NCBI GenBank assembly: GCA_001784475.1
Contig: MFRE01000021.1
Location: forward strand, 1 to 35,827
From: Candidatus Magasanikbacteria bacterium RIFOXYD2_FULL_41_14
GTDB taxonomy: Bacteria; Patescibacteriota; Patescibacteriia; Magasanikbacterales; GWA2-37-8
Direction of reading: 5' to 3'
DNA length: 35,827 nt
Shown here: piece after piece, positions 7,893 to 16,274 of the stretch
Numbering within the stretch: position 1 is the stretch's first letter
Layout of the letters: every line of letters begins with the position of its first letter
Made by a program: the position numbers and the translations under genes
The notes under the pieces: generated by a model
Seen by the model: only the letters and a program-made list of their open reading frames with translations
What the model was told of the DNA's origin: nothing
The model's database searches: none

Positions 7893-8031
7893 GTGGGCAT
7901 GGAGAGATTTGGTCTCGCCTCTCACTCGCTGTGGCTCATTCGGGCTGACCACCCCCTCACATCCGCGCGAACGGATATTGTTTCGGCGTTCAAATCTCTC
8001 GGTCACGACCCAAACTTTTGGGTTGTGCTTA
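7893..8031 (-). repeat. segment flanked by 19-bp duplications of tRNA-Leu 3' end
   Basis: GTGGGCATGGAGAGATTTG occurs at 7893-7911 and again at 8032-8050, where it is the 3' end of tRNA-Leu in antisense. A third partial, inverted match (CAAATCTCTC) lies at 7991-8000. The intervening ~120 bp contains the palindrome ACCCAAACTTTTGGGT and no gene. It could be a tRNA-targeted insertion scar or the remains of a second tRNA. Confidence 0.6.
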
Positions 8032-8032
8032 G

Positions 8033-8114
8033 TGGGCATGGAGAGATTTGAACTCTCATGGGTTACCCCATACGCTTCTGAGACGTACGCGTATACCAGT
8101 TCCGCCACATGCCC
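8033..8114 (-). tRNA. tRNA-Leu(CAG)
   Basis: An 82-nt class II tRNA read on the minus strand. Acceptor GGGCATG pairs with CATGCCC. The D-arm is GCG...CGC with GGAACTGGTA. The anticodon stem TACGT/GCGTA encloses CTCAGAA, anticodon CAG. The long variable arm is TGGGGTAACCCA and the T-arm is GAGAG/TTCAAAT/CTCTC. Discriminator is A. CCA is not encoded; the next bases are CTA. Confidence 0.93.
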
Positions 8115-8115
8115 C

Positions 8116-8213
8116 TTTTAGTTTAAGATTTTAGATTTATGGTTGATGCGTTGTTTAATTTTTTGCTCTTTAATCACTATATCTACAATCTAAAATCCTA
8201 AATTTAAAATCAT
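8116..8213. repeat. AT-rich imperfect inverted repeat
   Basis: TAAGATTTTAGATTTA near 8122 is roughly inverse-complementary to TCTAAAATCCTAAATTTA near 8190. It fills the space between tRNA-Leu and the end of the binding-protein gene. No clear terminator is seen. Confidence 0.4.
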
Positions 8214-10166
8214 TCATTTTTTCCACTGCCACTTGGTTTTTATGTACCAATCGTTAAGTTCACGATACCGATCAGAAGAATTAACTAAAGTATTTAAATT
8301 TACTCCTTTGATGTTTTTGGCAATTGCCATATAGTGGTATGGTGTAAATAGGAATATCGCTGGGTCATCATCTTCCAGTATGGTCTGGAATTGTTCATAG
8401 AGTTTTAAGCGTTTGCTGTCGTCTAATGTTAATCGGGCGTCTTCTAATAATTTATCGGCATTGCGATTGATATAGCGAGCTAAATTTAACCCAGGGTAAT
8501 CAACTTGTGATGAGTGCCAGAATGGAAACAAATCGAGGTCGGCGCCGGTTATCTCACCATAGAGTAAAGCTTGGTATGAACGAGTTTTTATCACTTCGCG
8601 GTTAACTTGGTAGGCACTGACTGTATGGATCGTAGTTGGAAGCCCAATCTTTCTCCAGAAGCTGGCAATGGTATCGCCGGCCTTTATATATTCCGCGTTA
8701 TCAACCAAAGTTAGTTCAATTTCCAGAATATTATTGCCATCCGCCCGATAAAAAAGTTGGTCTGAATTCATCTCGGCGCGAATTTTTTGATTTACCTCCG
8801 AATTGATTTGTTTAATTGTTGACGACGCCACCTCGGGGGTGGAGCTGTTTGCGGCGATGGTGGCATCAATCTCGCTCTGACGGTTTTTTAATTCCTCAGC
8901 CTGGCGTAATTTAAAGTAATTTTCTGGTTCAATGTGTTTCCATTTTTTATCCAGTAAGTCGTTGGCGGCCTTTTCATCGTAGAGATTTTTTTTCGCGGCT
9001 TGATAGCCGGCTTCAAAAGATGGTAAGGGAGAATCGGAGCTCACGGCGTCTGTCCCATAAACGTCGCTTATTAATTGATCGCGATTTATCGCCATAGTCA
9101 GCGCGCGGCGTAAATCCAATTCCTTTAGCTCGCTTTTTTGGTCGCTATTTAAAAATATGGCCGTGGTTTGAGGTAGTAAAAATTTATATAAGTTGAAATT
9201 TTTAGACCCAATTTTTTCTTTCAGATTACTGGGCAAGAAGCTAACAGCATCGGCTGTTTGGCTTTTAAGTAGGCCAACCGCCTCGTTGTAGCTGTCTAAA
9301 AATTTGAATTCCACTGATCCTAAATATGGTTTTTTTCCGTAATAATTGTAATTGGGTGAGAGAGTATAGGACTGAACCGCCCCGGCTTCGTTTTTTAACA
9401 TTTTTTCAAATTTCCACGGGCCAGAACCGATTGTTTGTAAATTGTATTTAGCTAATTTAAAATTAGTGGGATTAATTTCAGACCAAATATGTTCGGGAAT
9501 AATACCTACCGTTAAAGTATTTAAAAAGTTGGCGAATGGTTCTGTTAAAGTAAATTTTATTGTTGCTTCGTCTACCTTGGTTGTTTTTACTCCCGCAAAG
9601 GCTGGTAAAAGCGGACTGCCCACTTCAGGATTTTGAATTGTTTCTATTGTAAATATAACATCATTAGCGGTAAGTGATTTACTATCAGACCAACGCATTG
9701 CTGGGCGCAAGGTAATTGTAAATGTTTTTAAATCAGGGCTAACGGTAAATGATTCGGCAATATCAGGTACTAAATTTTGATTGGTATCATATCGGAATAA
9801 GCCAGAGTAGAGCAGAGTAACCAAGTCAGCGTCAACATCATTAATGGAGGAAAAAATTGGATTAATAAATTTTGGCTGGCCAACCAATGCTTCGCGATAC
9901 GCCCCCCCATTTTTAGGGGCGATACCGGTGTGGCGGCCGACAAACACCGAGCCCCAAGCCATAAAAGAGATTAATAAAAGCGCAGACAACGACAGTAGCG
10001 TTTTCTTTTCCCAGGGTTGAAGGAAGTGTTTTAAATATTTAAAATGCGTCCAAGATGGCAAAAAATGCCGGCGGACATTCCGCAGTAGTTTTTTATCCAA
10101 TTCAATACCGTGTGAAGTTCCCGCCAAAATGGACTTTATCCGATGGAAAAGTTTAGACGAGCTCAT
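8214..10166 (-). CDS. membrane-anchored peptide-binding protein (SBP family 5, DppA/OppA-like)
   Basis: Extracytoplasmic solute-binding protein for an oligopeptide-type ABC transporter. There is a basic N-terminal tail of about 55 residues, one membrane segment (about 56-76, LLSLSALLLISFMAWGSVFV), then the family-5 domain opening with GGAYREALVGQPKFINPI and continuing with LYSGLFRYD, LVPDIAESFTVSPD, FTITLRPAMRWSDSKSLTANDV and LRRALTMAINRDQLI. There is no lipobox cysteine, so it is anchored by the helix rather than by lipid. A ~70-residue Glu/Ser-rich insert lies around LKNRQSEIDATIAANSSTPE. Its length of 650 exceeds the usual ~540. No permease or ATPase gene is next to it. It follows secG by 26 bp. 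Confidence 0.9.
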   Translation of the reverse strand: MSSSKLFHRIKSILAGTSHGIELDKKLLRNVRRHFLPSWTHFKYLKHFLQPWEKKTLLSLSALLLISFMAWGSVFVGRHTGIAPKNGGAYREALVGQPKFINPIFSSINDVDADLVTLLYSGLFRYDTNQNLVPDIAESFTVSPDLKTFTITLRPAMRWSDSKSLTANDVIFTIETIQNPEVGSPLLPAFAGVKTTKVDEATIKFTLTEPFANFLNTLTVGIIPEHIWSEINPTNFKLAKYNLQTIGSGPWKFEKMLKNEAGAVQSYTLSPNYNYYGKKPYLGSVEFKFLDSYNEAVGLLKSQTADAVSFLPSNLKEKIGSKNFNLYKFLLPQTTAIFLNSDQKSELKELDLRRALTMAINRDQLISDVYGTDAVSSDSPLPSFEAGYQAAKKNLYDEKAANDLLDKKWKHIEPENYFKLRQAEELKNRQSEIDATIAANSSTPEVASSTIKQINSEVNQKIRAEMNSDQLFYRADGNNILEIELTLVDNAEYIKAGDTIASFWRKIGLPTTIHTVSAYQVNREVIKTRSYQALLYGEITGADLDLFPFWHSSQVDYPGLNLARYINRNADKLLEDARLTLDDSKRLKLYEQFQTILEDDDPAIFLFTPYHYMAIAKNIKGVNLNTLVNSSDRYRELNDWYIKTKWQWKK

Positions 10167-10192
10167 GGTTAATATAGAAGATGTATCTTAAT

Positions 10193-10411
10193 TTAGATGA
10201 CTAATCGAGCCAAAGAGAGTCCGAAGAAAATAATTGCGATAGCAATTGTAGTATAATGAAGGGTTTTTTCTACTCCGCGTTTGGTGCTGTAGATATTGGA
10301 AGATCCCCCGAAGATTCCGCCCACACCTCCGCCTTTTTGTTGGAGGAGAATGATAATGGTCAATAAAATCGCCAAAATGAGCTGAATGACATTAAGAACA
10401 CTGATAAGCAT
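10193..10411 (-). CDS. secG: preprotein translocase subunit SecG
   Basis: A 72-residue protein with two membrane helices (about 3-23 and 52-71) separated by the glycine-rich SecG signature LLQQKGGGVGGIFGGSSN. SecG associates with SecYE and stimulates SecA-driven export. The start follows a consensus promoter, and the next gene is the anchored binding protein, itself a Sec substrate, in probable operon. Confidence 0.92.
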   Translation of the reverse strand: MLISVLNVIQLILAILLTIIILLQQKGGGVGGIFGGSSNIYSTKRGVEKTLHYTTIAIAIIFFGLSLARLVI

Positions 10412-10443
10412 ATATATAAAGGAAGAGATTTTAAGTAGATATT

Positions 10444-10472
10444 ATTATAACATTAATGCCCTTTTTTGTCAA
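10444..10472 (-). promoter_or_regulatory. consensus promoter of secG
   Basis: Minus strand TTGACA (10467-10472), exactly 17 bp, TATAAT (10444-10449): a perfect sigma-70-type promoter about 33 bp before the secG ATG. Confidence 0.85.
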
Positions 10473-10512
10473 ACTATGTACCGGCTGTCCCGGGCGGTTC
10501 AATGTGGGGGTA

Positions 10513-10539
10513 TTGATTATTTGGCGGATATGGTATAAT
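10513..10539 (+). promoter_or_regulatory. promoter of DsbA-like gene
   Basis: Extended -10 TGG-TATAAT (TATAAT at 10534-10539). TTGATT at 10513-10518 has a short 15-bp spacer. The ATG at 10561 is about 15 nt beyond the predicted start. Confidence 0.55.
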
Positions 10540-10560
10540 ATATTTTGAATTAATTGTCCT

Positions 10561-11316
10561 ATGATTTTTGAACAAATGCTACCAATTAAAGCTCAGCGCT
10601 GGTATCAAACTGTTTGGGGGATACTTTTGCTGGGTGTTGGAATTGTGATTGTTGTGGTGGTCGTGGCTTTTTTAATTTTATTAGGCAAGTATTGGAACGA
10701 AATCAAAACCGGTAAAGTGGTTCAGCTACCAAGCGCGGTTTATGGAGGGTTTTCAACTGCCACGGTAAGTGATCCCAGTGGTGGTGCTGCCACACGCGCT
10801 GATATTGAAACCAGTGATGATCCTTTTTTGGGTAATCCCGACGCTGATGTAGTGATAGTAGAGTTTGTGGATTTTAAATGTCCTAACTGTAAGGCGGAAT
10901 TACCGATTATGAAGCAGGTTTTGCAAAAATATGGTCATAGAATAAAATGGATTGTGCGAGATTTTCCCGTGGAATCAACCCACCCCGGCGCGAGTCAAGC
11001 GGCGGAAATTATTAACTGCGCCAGCGAACAGGGATTGTATTGGGTGGCACATGATTGGTTTTATAATAATCAAGATAATCTGGTACAAGCTCTGGCTGGC
11101 GATGAAATCAACATCGTGGCCGATTTGATTGGTTTGGATTACAAAAAACTTGTTACTTGTCTTGGTAATTCAACCATACGCGCGGAAGTTAATCGTGATT
11201 TTGCCGATGGCTACAAAGCCGGTGTGGCTGGCACGCCCACTTTTTTTATAAATGGCTATAAAGTAGAAGGGGTGGTGCCGTTTGAGGCCTGGGATAAATT
11301 TTTATCAGTCCAATAA
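10561..11316 (+). CDS. DsbA family thiol-disulfide protein, membrane-anchored
   Basis: Extracytoplasmic thioredoxin-fold protein of 251 residues. One N-terminal membrane helix (about 19-41) is followed by a linker and a DsbA-type domain. The active site CPNC is at about 106-109 within FVDFKCPNCKAELPIM, and the cis-proline loop GVAGTPTFFINGYKVEG lies near the C-terminus. The family catalyses disulfide formation or isomerisation in exported proteins. The next gene encodes a Cys-rich exported pilin-like protein that could be a client. A short leader after an extended -10 promoter supports the start. Confidence 0.92.
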   Translation: MIFEQMLPIKAQRWYQTVWGILLLGVGIVIVVVVVAFLILLGKYWNEIKTGKVVQLPSAVYGGFSTATVSDPSGGAATRADIETSDDPFLGNPDADVVIVEFVDFKCPNCKAELPIMKQVLQKYGHRIKWIVRDFPVESTHPGASQAAEIINCASEQGLYWVAHDWFYNNQDNLVQALAGDEINIVADLIGLDYKKLVTCLGNSTIRAEVNRDFADGYKAGVAGTPTFFINGYKVEGVVPFEAWDKFLSVQ

Positions 11317-11359
11317 AATATCAGTTGCCAATTTTTAAATTTTTATTATTTTTAAAAAT

Positions 11360-12817
11360 ATGAAAACAGCCACCGGAATTATTTTGTCGGCTTTATTAAT
11401 TAGTATTTTTTTATCTGGCACGGCTTGGGCGGTTCCCACTGTAACCGCGCCGGAATTTAATCCGCTTTGCTGGCACAAAGATGAGTGTGAGAACGCTCGT
11501 ACCGGCTATAGCAATGGCGCGTCTGGTTGGATGGCAGGCGAACCGCCCTGTGACCAGCCGGGTTGGGGCAAATGTTTGCCGGTGGGAGAGACGGTCACAA
11601 CCATTGCTTTTGGCGGGCAGCGTCATTTTGAAGATATTGGTGCTTTTGTTACTACTTTATACAATTACGCGGTTAGGATCGCCGGCATTGTGGCGGTTAT
11701 TGTAATTATTGTGGCCGGCATGCAATGGGTGGCTTCGGGTGGAAACAGCGAAATGATTGGCGCCGCGAAAAAGAGAATTGGGGGGGCAGTTATTGGACTC
11801 ATGATTTTGTTTTCTTCTTTTGTGATTTTAAATACAATCAATCCTAATTTGGTTAAATTTCGGTTACCGCGAATTTGGTTAATTCGTAACAGTAAAATGA
11901 TGCCGGAGTTTTGTCGTCAAAGTCCCAGCTCCACTGATTTTGCTTTGCTGGGAGTAAATGGGCAAACGGTTAATTTAGATAAATTTAATAGCATAGCGCT
12001 TGCACCTACTAATTTTGATGCTATGCAGTGTGGCGACCAGTATGCTATTAAAGGTGGTGGCACCAGTATTTGTCATGGTGATGTTTGTAACGTCGGTAGT
12101 AGCCACCAGGTTTGCGCGCCTTATATTTATGCCAACATGACTTATGGCAAGGGCTATTCTTGTGTAGATGGGCAGATACTAATTCGGTTTGATATGGCCG
12201 CGCTTATGGATGCAATTAACCAAAGTCGCGTTGGGGCTGATAAGACCGAAGGCGATGAATGGCTGGACTATACAGACGTTGAAGTGTATGGTGTCTGTAA
12301 AAATCCTACGACTAAAGGATTGGCAATTGGTAAAAAATCACACACTTGGGGGAAAGGCGAGGCCAATGTCAACGCGCAGTTAATTGACAAATCATCTAGC
12401 CCGTGGAGTTATGCCATTGTGTATGGTGGTTTTACCGGCCCAGGAGCGCCCTACCCCAATTCTTCTAATTGGGAATGTCCGAGCGGATTTGATCTAGATG
12501 GGTTTATTTTGCGAACCGAGATAAATAGAAATTTAACGACCGATGAACCATTTTTGTATATTGGTCAGAGCGAAAGCGGCGGACCAGTATATGGCAGTTG
12601 GCCAACAGTGGGAGTAAAAAACTATATTAGAAAGAGTAATTTGGGCAAGTCGGCATTAATTATGAATATTGCGCTTGGTGATGGCAATATTAAGGACATA
12701 TTTGATAATGAAGATAAGGTGCCATTTGGCGAACATACCATAACTAACCCATTTGGTTATGATAGTGGAAGTGGAAGTCTTATGGATGAAGTCATTGAAA
12801 CTGTCAGTGGAGATTAA
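11360..12817 (+). CDS. T4SS-pilin-like multi-pass membrane protein with Cys-rich ectodomain
   Basis: A signal peptide (1-24, ending SGTAWA) is followed by a short Cys-containing segment. A pair of membrane helices comes next, around IAGIVAVIVIIVAGMQWVAS and GGAVIGLMILFSSFVILNTI, joined by GGNSEMIGAAKKRIGG. This two-helix hairpin is the pattern of the T4SS pilin-like (VirB2/TrbC-related) family common in CPR genomes. A ~310-residue extracytoplasmic domain with several cysteines (FCRQ, MQCGDQY, SICHGDVCN, SCVDG) follows, which I do not recognise. It lies 43 bp after the DsbA-like gene. No VirB4 or other secretion genes are in the window, so a role in conjugation or DNA uptake is only a possibility. 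Confidence 0.7.
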   Translation: MKTATGIILSALLISIFLSGTAWAVPTVTAPEFNPLCWHKDECENARTGYSNGASGWMAGEPPCDQPGWGKCLPVGETVTTIAFGGQRHFEDIGAFVTTLYNYAVRIAGIVAVIVIIVAGMQWVASGGNSEMIGAAKKRIGGAVIGLMILFSSFVILNTINPNLVKFRLPRIWLIRNSKMMPEFCRQSPSSTDFALLGVNGQTVNLDKFNSIALAPTNFDAMQCGDQYAIKGGGTSICHGDVCNVGSSHQVCAPYIYANMTYGKGYSCVDGQILIRFDMAALMDAINQSRVGADKTEGDEWLDYTDVEVYGVCKNPTTKGLAIGKKSHTWGKGEANVNAQLIDKSSSPWSYAIVYGGFTGPGAPYPNSSNWECPSGFDLDGFILRTEINRNLTTDEPFLYIGQSESGGPVYGSWPTVGVKNYIRKSNLGKSALIMNIALGDGNIKDIFDNEDKVPFGEHTITNPFGYDSGSGSLMDEVIETVSGD

Positions 12818-12868
12818 TTTGTGATGATTATAAATACAATTATTAATTTTTTTCGCAAGTAATTTGTT

Positions 12869-15649
12869 ATGCCAGATTTTATTGTTATCAAAGGCGCTCG
12901 TGTTCACAACTTAAAAAATGTCAGTATTAAAATTCCCAAGAATAAATTAGTGGTGGTAACCGGATTATCTGGCTCGGGAAAATCTTCGCTGGCTTTTGAT
13001 ACTGTTTACGCGGAAGGACAGAGGCGTTATGCCGAGTCCTTGTCTTCTTACGCGCGTCAGTTTATGGGTGTGCGCGATAAGCCGGATGTGAATAAAATTG
13101 ATGGGCTTTCGCCAACAATTGCCATTGATCAAAAAGTATTCGCCCAGAATCCGCGCTCCACAGTCGGAACGGCCACGGAAATTTATGATTATTTGCGTTT
13201 GCTATTTTCATCGGTTGGTCAGCAATATTGTCCGGATTGTAATCTCCCGACTAAGGCCTATACCCCTGGTGAAATTGCCGCGGCCGTGCGTCGTCTGGCG
13301 CGCAATGGCCGGGTGGTAATACTTGCGCCTTTGGTGGATAGCGAGGAAGTTGATAAAAAAATTCTTTTGGAACGAGTTGAGCGGAGTGGGTTTGAAGAGG
13401 TAGAGGTAAATGGAGTGGTGATGAAATGTCGTGATTTTGCCGATTATAATTTTAGTGTCGGCCGTCGCTACTGCGTCGCTATTGTAGTAGGTAGAATTGA
13501 AGACATCAAAAAACAAAACCCCACTGTGGCAGTTGAGTCCGCTCTTGATTTAGGCAACGGTGTGATTGAAGTTGTTGGTGGTAAAGAAAAGTTGATTTTT
13601 TCAACATCGGGACTATGCCCACGCTGTGGCAATGTTTATCCGTTATTGCAGGTACGCAATTTTAGTTTTAACAGTCCTTATGGCGCTTGTCCGCGTTGTA
13701 CTGGCCTCGGAGTTACTATGGAAGTAGATCTGGCACTGGTGGTCCCTAATACGCGTTTAACCTTATCGCAAGGAGCTATTCAGCCCTGGACGCGCATTAC
13801 TGGCAATCAGGCCTGGTACCAAAAATTATTAGCGGTTGTAGCCGAGGTCAATAATTTTTCGTTGGATGTTTCCTTTGTGGATTTACCAGAAAAAGTACGT
13901 CAGTTGGTGATGGAAGGCACTGGCACGCGTCTTTATGATGTGGATGGTAAAAAAACGACTTTCTCCGGTGTGCGTCGCGATTTGTTGTCGCGTCATTTGG
14001 AAACAACTTCTGATTATGTGCGTCGAGAAATTGAACAATACATGCGCGAGCTTACTTGCCCCGAGTGTGCCGGCCAGCGTCTCAGGCGTGAATCATTGGC
14101 AGTTAAAATTGGTGGGTATAGTATAGCCGAATTATCGTCTTTGAGCATTGAACAAGCTATTGTTGAAATTAGCAAATTAAAAATTGAACACTTAGCGGTT
14201 TTTAGTACTTTGCGACAAGAATTGCTTGCCCGTCTTAATAATTTGCAAAAAGTTGGATTGGGTTATTTGAGTTTAGACCGATCGCTTACCACACTTTCTG
14301 GTGGGGAAGTAACTCGCGTCCGTTTGGGTAGCCAATTATCGTCCGGCTTAACTGGTGTTATTTATATTTTGGACGAGCCGTCGGTAGGTTTACATCCGCG
14401 CGACAATCAGCAATTAATTTCCACTTTGCGTTATTTGCGCGATTTGGGCAATAGCGTGATTGTGGTTGAACATGATACCGCGATGATGAAGGCCGCGGAC
14501 TATTTAATTGATGTTGGCCCCGGAGCTGGGGTTTATGGCGGTGAGATTGTGGCGCAGGGTACTTATAGTCAGGTCGTTAAATCCGCCGCTTCTTTGACCG
14601 GCCAGTATCTAATTGGTAAAGAAAAAGTGATAAACAAACCAGCACCACGCCCGTGTGCTAAAAATTGCCCGAAGCTGACTGTCGCCGGGGCAAAAGCGTT
14701 TAATTTAAAAAATGTTACTGTTGATTTTCCCTTACAACGCTTGGTATGTGTTACCGGCGTGTCGGGGTCTGGCAAATCATCATTAGTGTTAAATATATTA
14801 TCACGCGCGCTTTTAAAGAAATTTTATCGCGCCAAAGACGAACCGGGGGAGCACAAAGAAATTAAAGGAGTTCAACACATTGATAAAGTGATCGCTATTG
14901 ATCAATCACCAATTGGTCGTACACCGCGGTCTAACCCGGCTACTTACACTGGTATTTTTGTGTTAATTCGCGATCTGTTTGCTTCTTTGCCAGAGTCGCG
15001 TTTACGCGGTTATGATGCCGGTAAATTTAGTTTCAATGTTAAAGGTGGCGGTCGCTGTGAGGCCTGCTCGGGTGATGGTTATATTAGAATTCCAATGCAA
15101 TTTTTAGCGGATGTATTTATGGAATGTGCGGAATGTAGCGGGGCACGCTACAATCAAGAGGCAATGGAGATTCATTACAAAGAAAAAAATATTGCCGATG
15201 TTTTAAATATGACCGCGGAAGAGGCCTTTAAATTTTTCGTGGACTTACCGTCTTTGGCTGATAAATTGGACTTGTTGCGGGCCGTGGGCTTAGGTTATGT
15301 TAAACTTGGGCAATCAGCGACCACTCTTTCTGGCGGTGAAGCCCAAAGAATTAAATTAGCCACTGAATTATCGCGTGCTTCCACCGGTCGGACTTTATAT
15401 ATATTGGATGAACCAACCACTGGTTTACATTTTGAAGATGTTAAGCACTTGCTTGTAGTTTTGGAAAAATTAGTGGACAAAGGTAATTCGGTTTTGGTAA
15501 TTGAGCACAATACAGATGTTATCAAAGCTGCAGATTGGGTGGTTGAACTCGGTCCTGAGGGCGGGGAGAAGGGGGGGTATGTTTTGGCGTCTGGTACGCC
15601 GGCGGATATTAAGAAAAATAAGAAAAGCTGGACAGGGAAGTATTTGTGA
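12869..15649 (+). CDS. uvrA: excinuclease ABC subunit A
   Basis: Damage-recognition ATPase of nucleotide excision repair. It has 926 residues and two ABC modules: Walker A GLSGSGKSSLAF (about 32-43) and GVSGSGKSSLV in the second half, with ABC signatures LSGGEVTRVRLGSQL and LSGGEAQRIKLATEL and Walker B ILDEPSVGLH and ILDEPTTGLH. Zinc-binding clusters are visible as YCPDC, CPRCGN/CPRCTG, CPECAGQRL and CEACSGDGY...CAECSGARY. Length matches the family and nothing is missing. Its partner uvrB lies at 32.5 kb; uvrC is not in the window. It ends before a strong bidirectional terminator. Confidence 0.98.
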   Translation: MPDFIVIKGARVHNLKNVSIKIPKNKLVVVTGLSGSGKSSLAFDTVYAEGQRRYAESLSSYARQFMGVRDKPDVNKIDGLSPTIAIDQKVFAQNPRSTVGTATEIYDYLRLLFSSVGQQYCPDCNLPTKAYTPGEIAAAVRRLARNGRVVILAPLVDSEEVDKKILLERVERSGFEEVEVNGVVMKCRDFADYNFSVGRRYCVAIVVGRIEDIKKQNPTVAVESALDLGNGVIEVVGGKEKLIFSTSGLCPRCGNVYPLLQVRNFSFNSPYGACPRCTGLGVTMEVDLALVVPNTRLTLSQGAIQPWTRITGNQAWYQKLLAVVAEVNNFSLDVSFVDLPEKVRQLVMEGTGTRLYDVDGKKTTFSGVRRDLLSRHLETTSDYVRREIEQYMRELTCPECAGQRLRRESLAVKIGGYSIAELSSLSIEQAIVEISKLKIEHLAVFSTLRQELLARLNNLQKVGLGYLSLDRSLTTLSGGEVTRVRLGSQLSSGLTGVIYILDEPSVGLHPRDNQQLISTLRYLRDLGNSVIVVEHDTAMMKAADYLIDVGPGAGVYGGEIVAQGTYSQVVKSAASLTGQYLIGKEKVINKPAPRPCAKNCPKLTVAGAKAFNLKNVTVDFPLQRLVCVTGVSGSGKSSLVLNILSRALLKKFYRAKDEPGEHKEIKGVQHIDKVIAIDQSPIGRTPRSNPATYTGIFVLIRDLFASLPESRLRGYDAGKFSFNVKGGGRCEACSGDGYIRIPMQFLADVFMECAECSGARYNQEAMEIHYKEKNIADVLNMTAEEAFKFFVDLPSLADKLDLLRAVGLGYVKLGQSATTLSGGEAQRIKLATELSRASTGRTLYILDEPTTGLHFEDVKHLLVVLEKLVDKGNSVLVIEHNTDVIKAADWVVELGPEGGEKGGYVLASGTPADIKKNKKSWTGKYL

Positions 15650-15654
15650 AAATT

Positions 15655-15780
15655 TGAAATTTCCAATGTCAAATGTCAAACAAAATTCAAATAACAAATT
15701 TCAAATATCAAAAAATTTGGCATTTAGATTTTGATATTTGTAATTGATTTGATATTGGTAATTTGGATTTTGGTATTTAA
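15655..15780. repeat. AT-rich dispersed repeat of the TCAAAT/ATCAAA type
   Basis: Non-coding 126-bp stretch made of degenerate units such as CAAATTTCAAATATCAAA, followed by inverted-looking GATATTTG and GATATTGG units. Similar text occurs at 17485-17600, inside queA (24797-24838) and at the uvrB start (32483-32523). Confidence 0.5.
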
Positions 15781-15781
15781 A

Positions 15782-15808
15782 AAATCTCCCTTGCGGGAGA
15801 TTTTTTTT
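15782..15808. terminator. bidirectional terminator between uvrA and rplS
   Basis: AAATCTCCC / TTGC / GGGAGATTT followed by T8 on the plus strand and preceded by A-run, so it serves both convergent genes. Confidence 0.85.
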
Positions 15809-16139
15809 ACTTTTTAACTTCTTTCATCTTGCGTTTGAATTTTGGATCGCGCAAATAGTGAAGTTTGGCGCGACGGACTACCAGCTGTCTGGATACTTCA
15901 ATTTTAGCGATTACCGGGGAATGGATGGGGTAGATTTTTTCAACTCCCACACCTTCCGACATCTTGCGCACCGTAATGGTGGCGCCGGCTTCGTTGCCAT
16001 GGCGGGCAGCGATAATTGTGCCCTCAAAAATCTGAATACGTTCTTTTTCTTCGCCCTTGGCGTTCAATTCTTTGATTTTTTGATGGACTTTTACCACCAT
16101 GCCTGGCTTATAAACGATTTTTTCAGTTGTTTCGGTCAT
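15807..16139 (-). CDS. rplS: 50S ribosomal protein L19
   Basis: A 110-residue bL19, which sits at the 30S-50S interface. Recognisable blocks are PGMVVKVHQKIKE, ERIQIFEGTIIAARHGNEAG, TVRKMSEGVGVEKIYPIHSP and RRAKLHYLRDPKFKRKMKE. Length is normal for the family. It has its own near-consensus promoter inside the end of the upstream GNAT-like gene and a ~100-nt leader with two palindromes. trmD, often upstream in other bacteria, is absent here. Confidence 0.97.
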   Translation of the reverse strand: MTETTEKIVYKPGMVVKVHQKIKELNAKGEEKERIQIFEGTIIAARHGNEAGATITVRKMSEGVGVEKIYPIHSPVIAKIEVSRQLVVRRAKLHYLRDPKFKRKMKEVKK

Positions 16140-16149
16140 ATTCGATTAG

Positions 16150-16225
16150 GAGTGAGGGAAATAATTAAATGTATTTAATTATTTCTGAGCGAATGAAGAA
16201 TATATGGGTAAAGCCCATATAATTT
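16150..16225 (-). promoter_or_regulatory. structured leader of rplS
   Basis: Two near-perfect palindromes lie between promoter and start: TATATGGG-CTTTA-CCCATATA (about 16201-16221) and a 12-bp AAATAATTAAAT/ATTTAATTATTT hairpin (about 16159-16184). Autoregulation by L19 or mRNA stabilisation is possible; neither is shown. Confidence 0.45.
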
Positions 16226-16245
16226 AGTATTTAAATGTGTCCGTA

Positions 16246-16274
16246 ATTCTACCTTAAATCTAATTTTTTGTCAA
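16246..16274 (-). promoter_or_regulatory. promoter of rplS
   Basis: Minus strand TTGACA (16269-16274), 17-bp spacer, TAGAAT (16246-16251). The -35 overlaps the TGA stop of the upstream gene (16271-16273). Confidence 0.8.

Noticed and set aside
7854-8108. In-frame N-terminal extension of the HAD phosphatase gene upstream to 8108
   Set aside because: It would be translated antisense through tRNA-Leu and the repeat segment, and HAD homology starts exactly at the ATG at 7851-7853.
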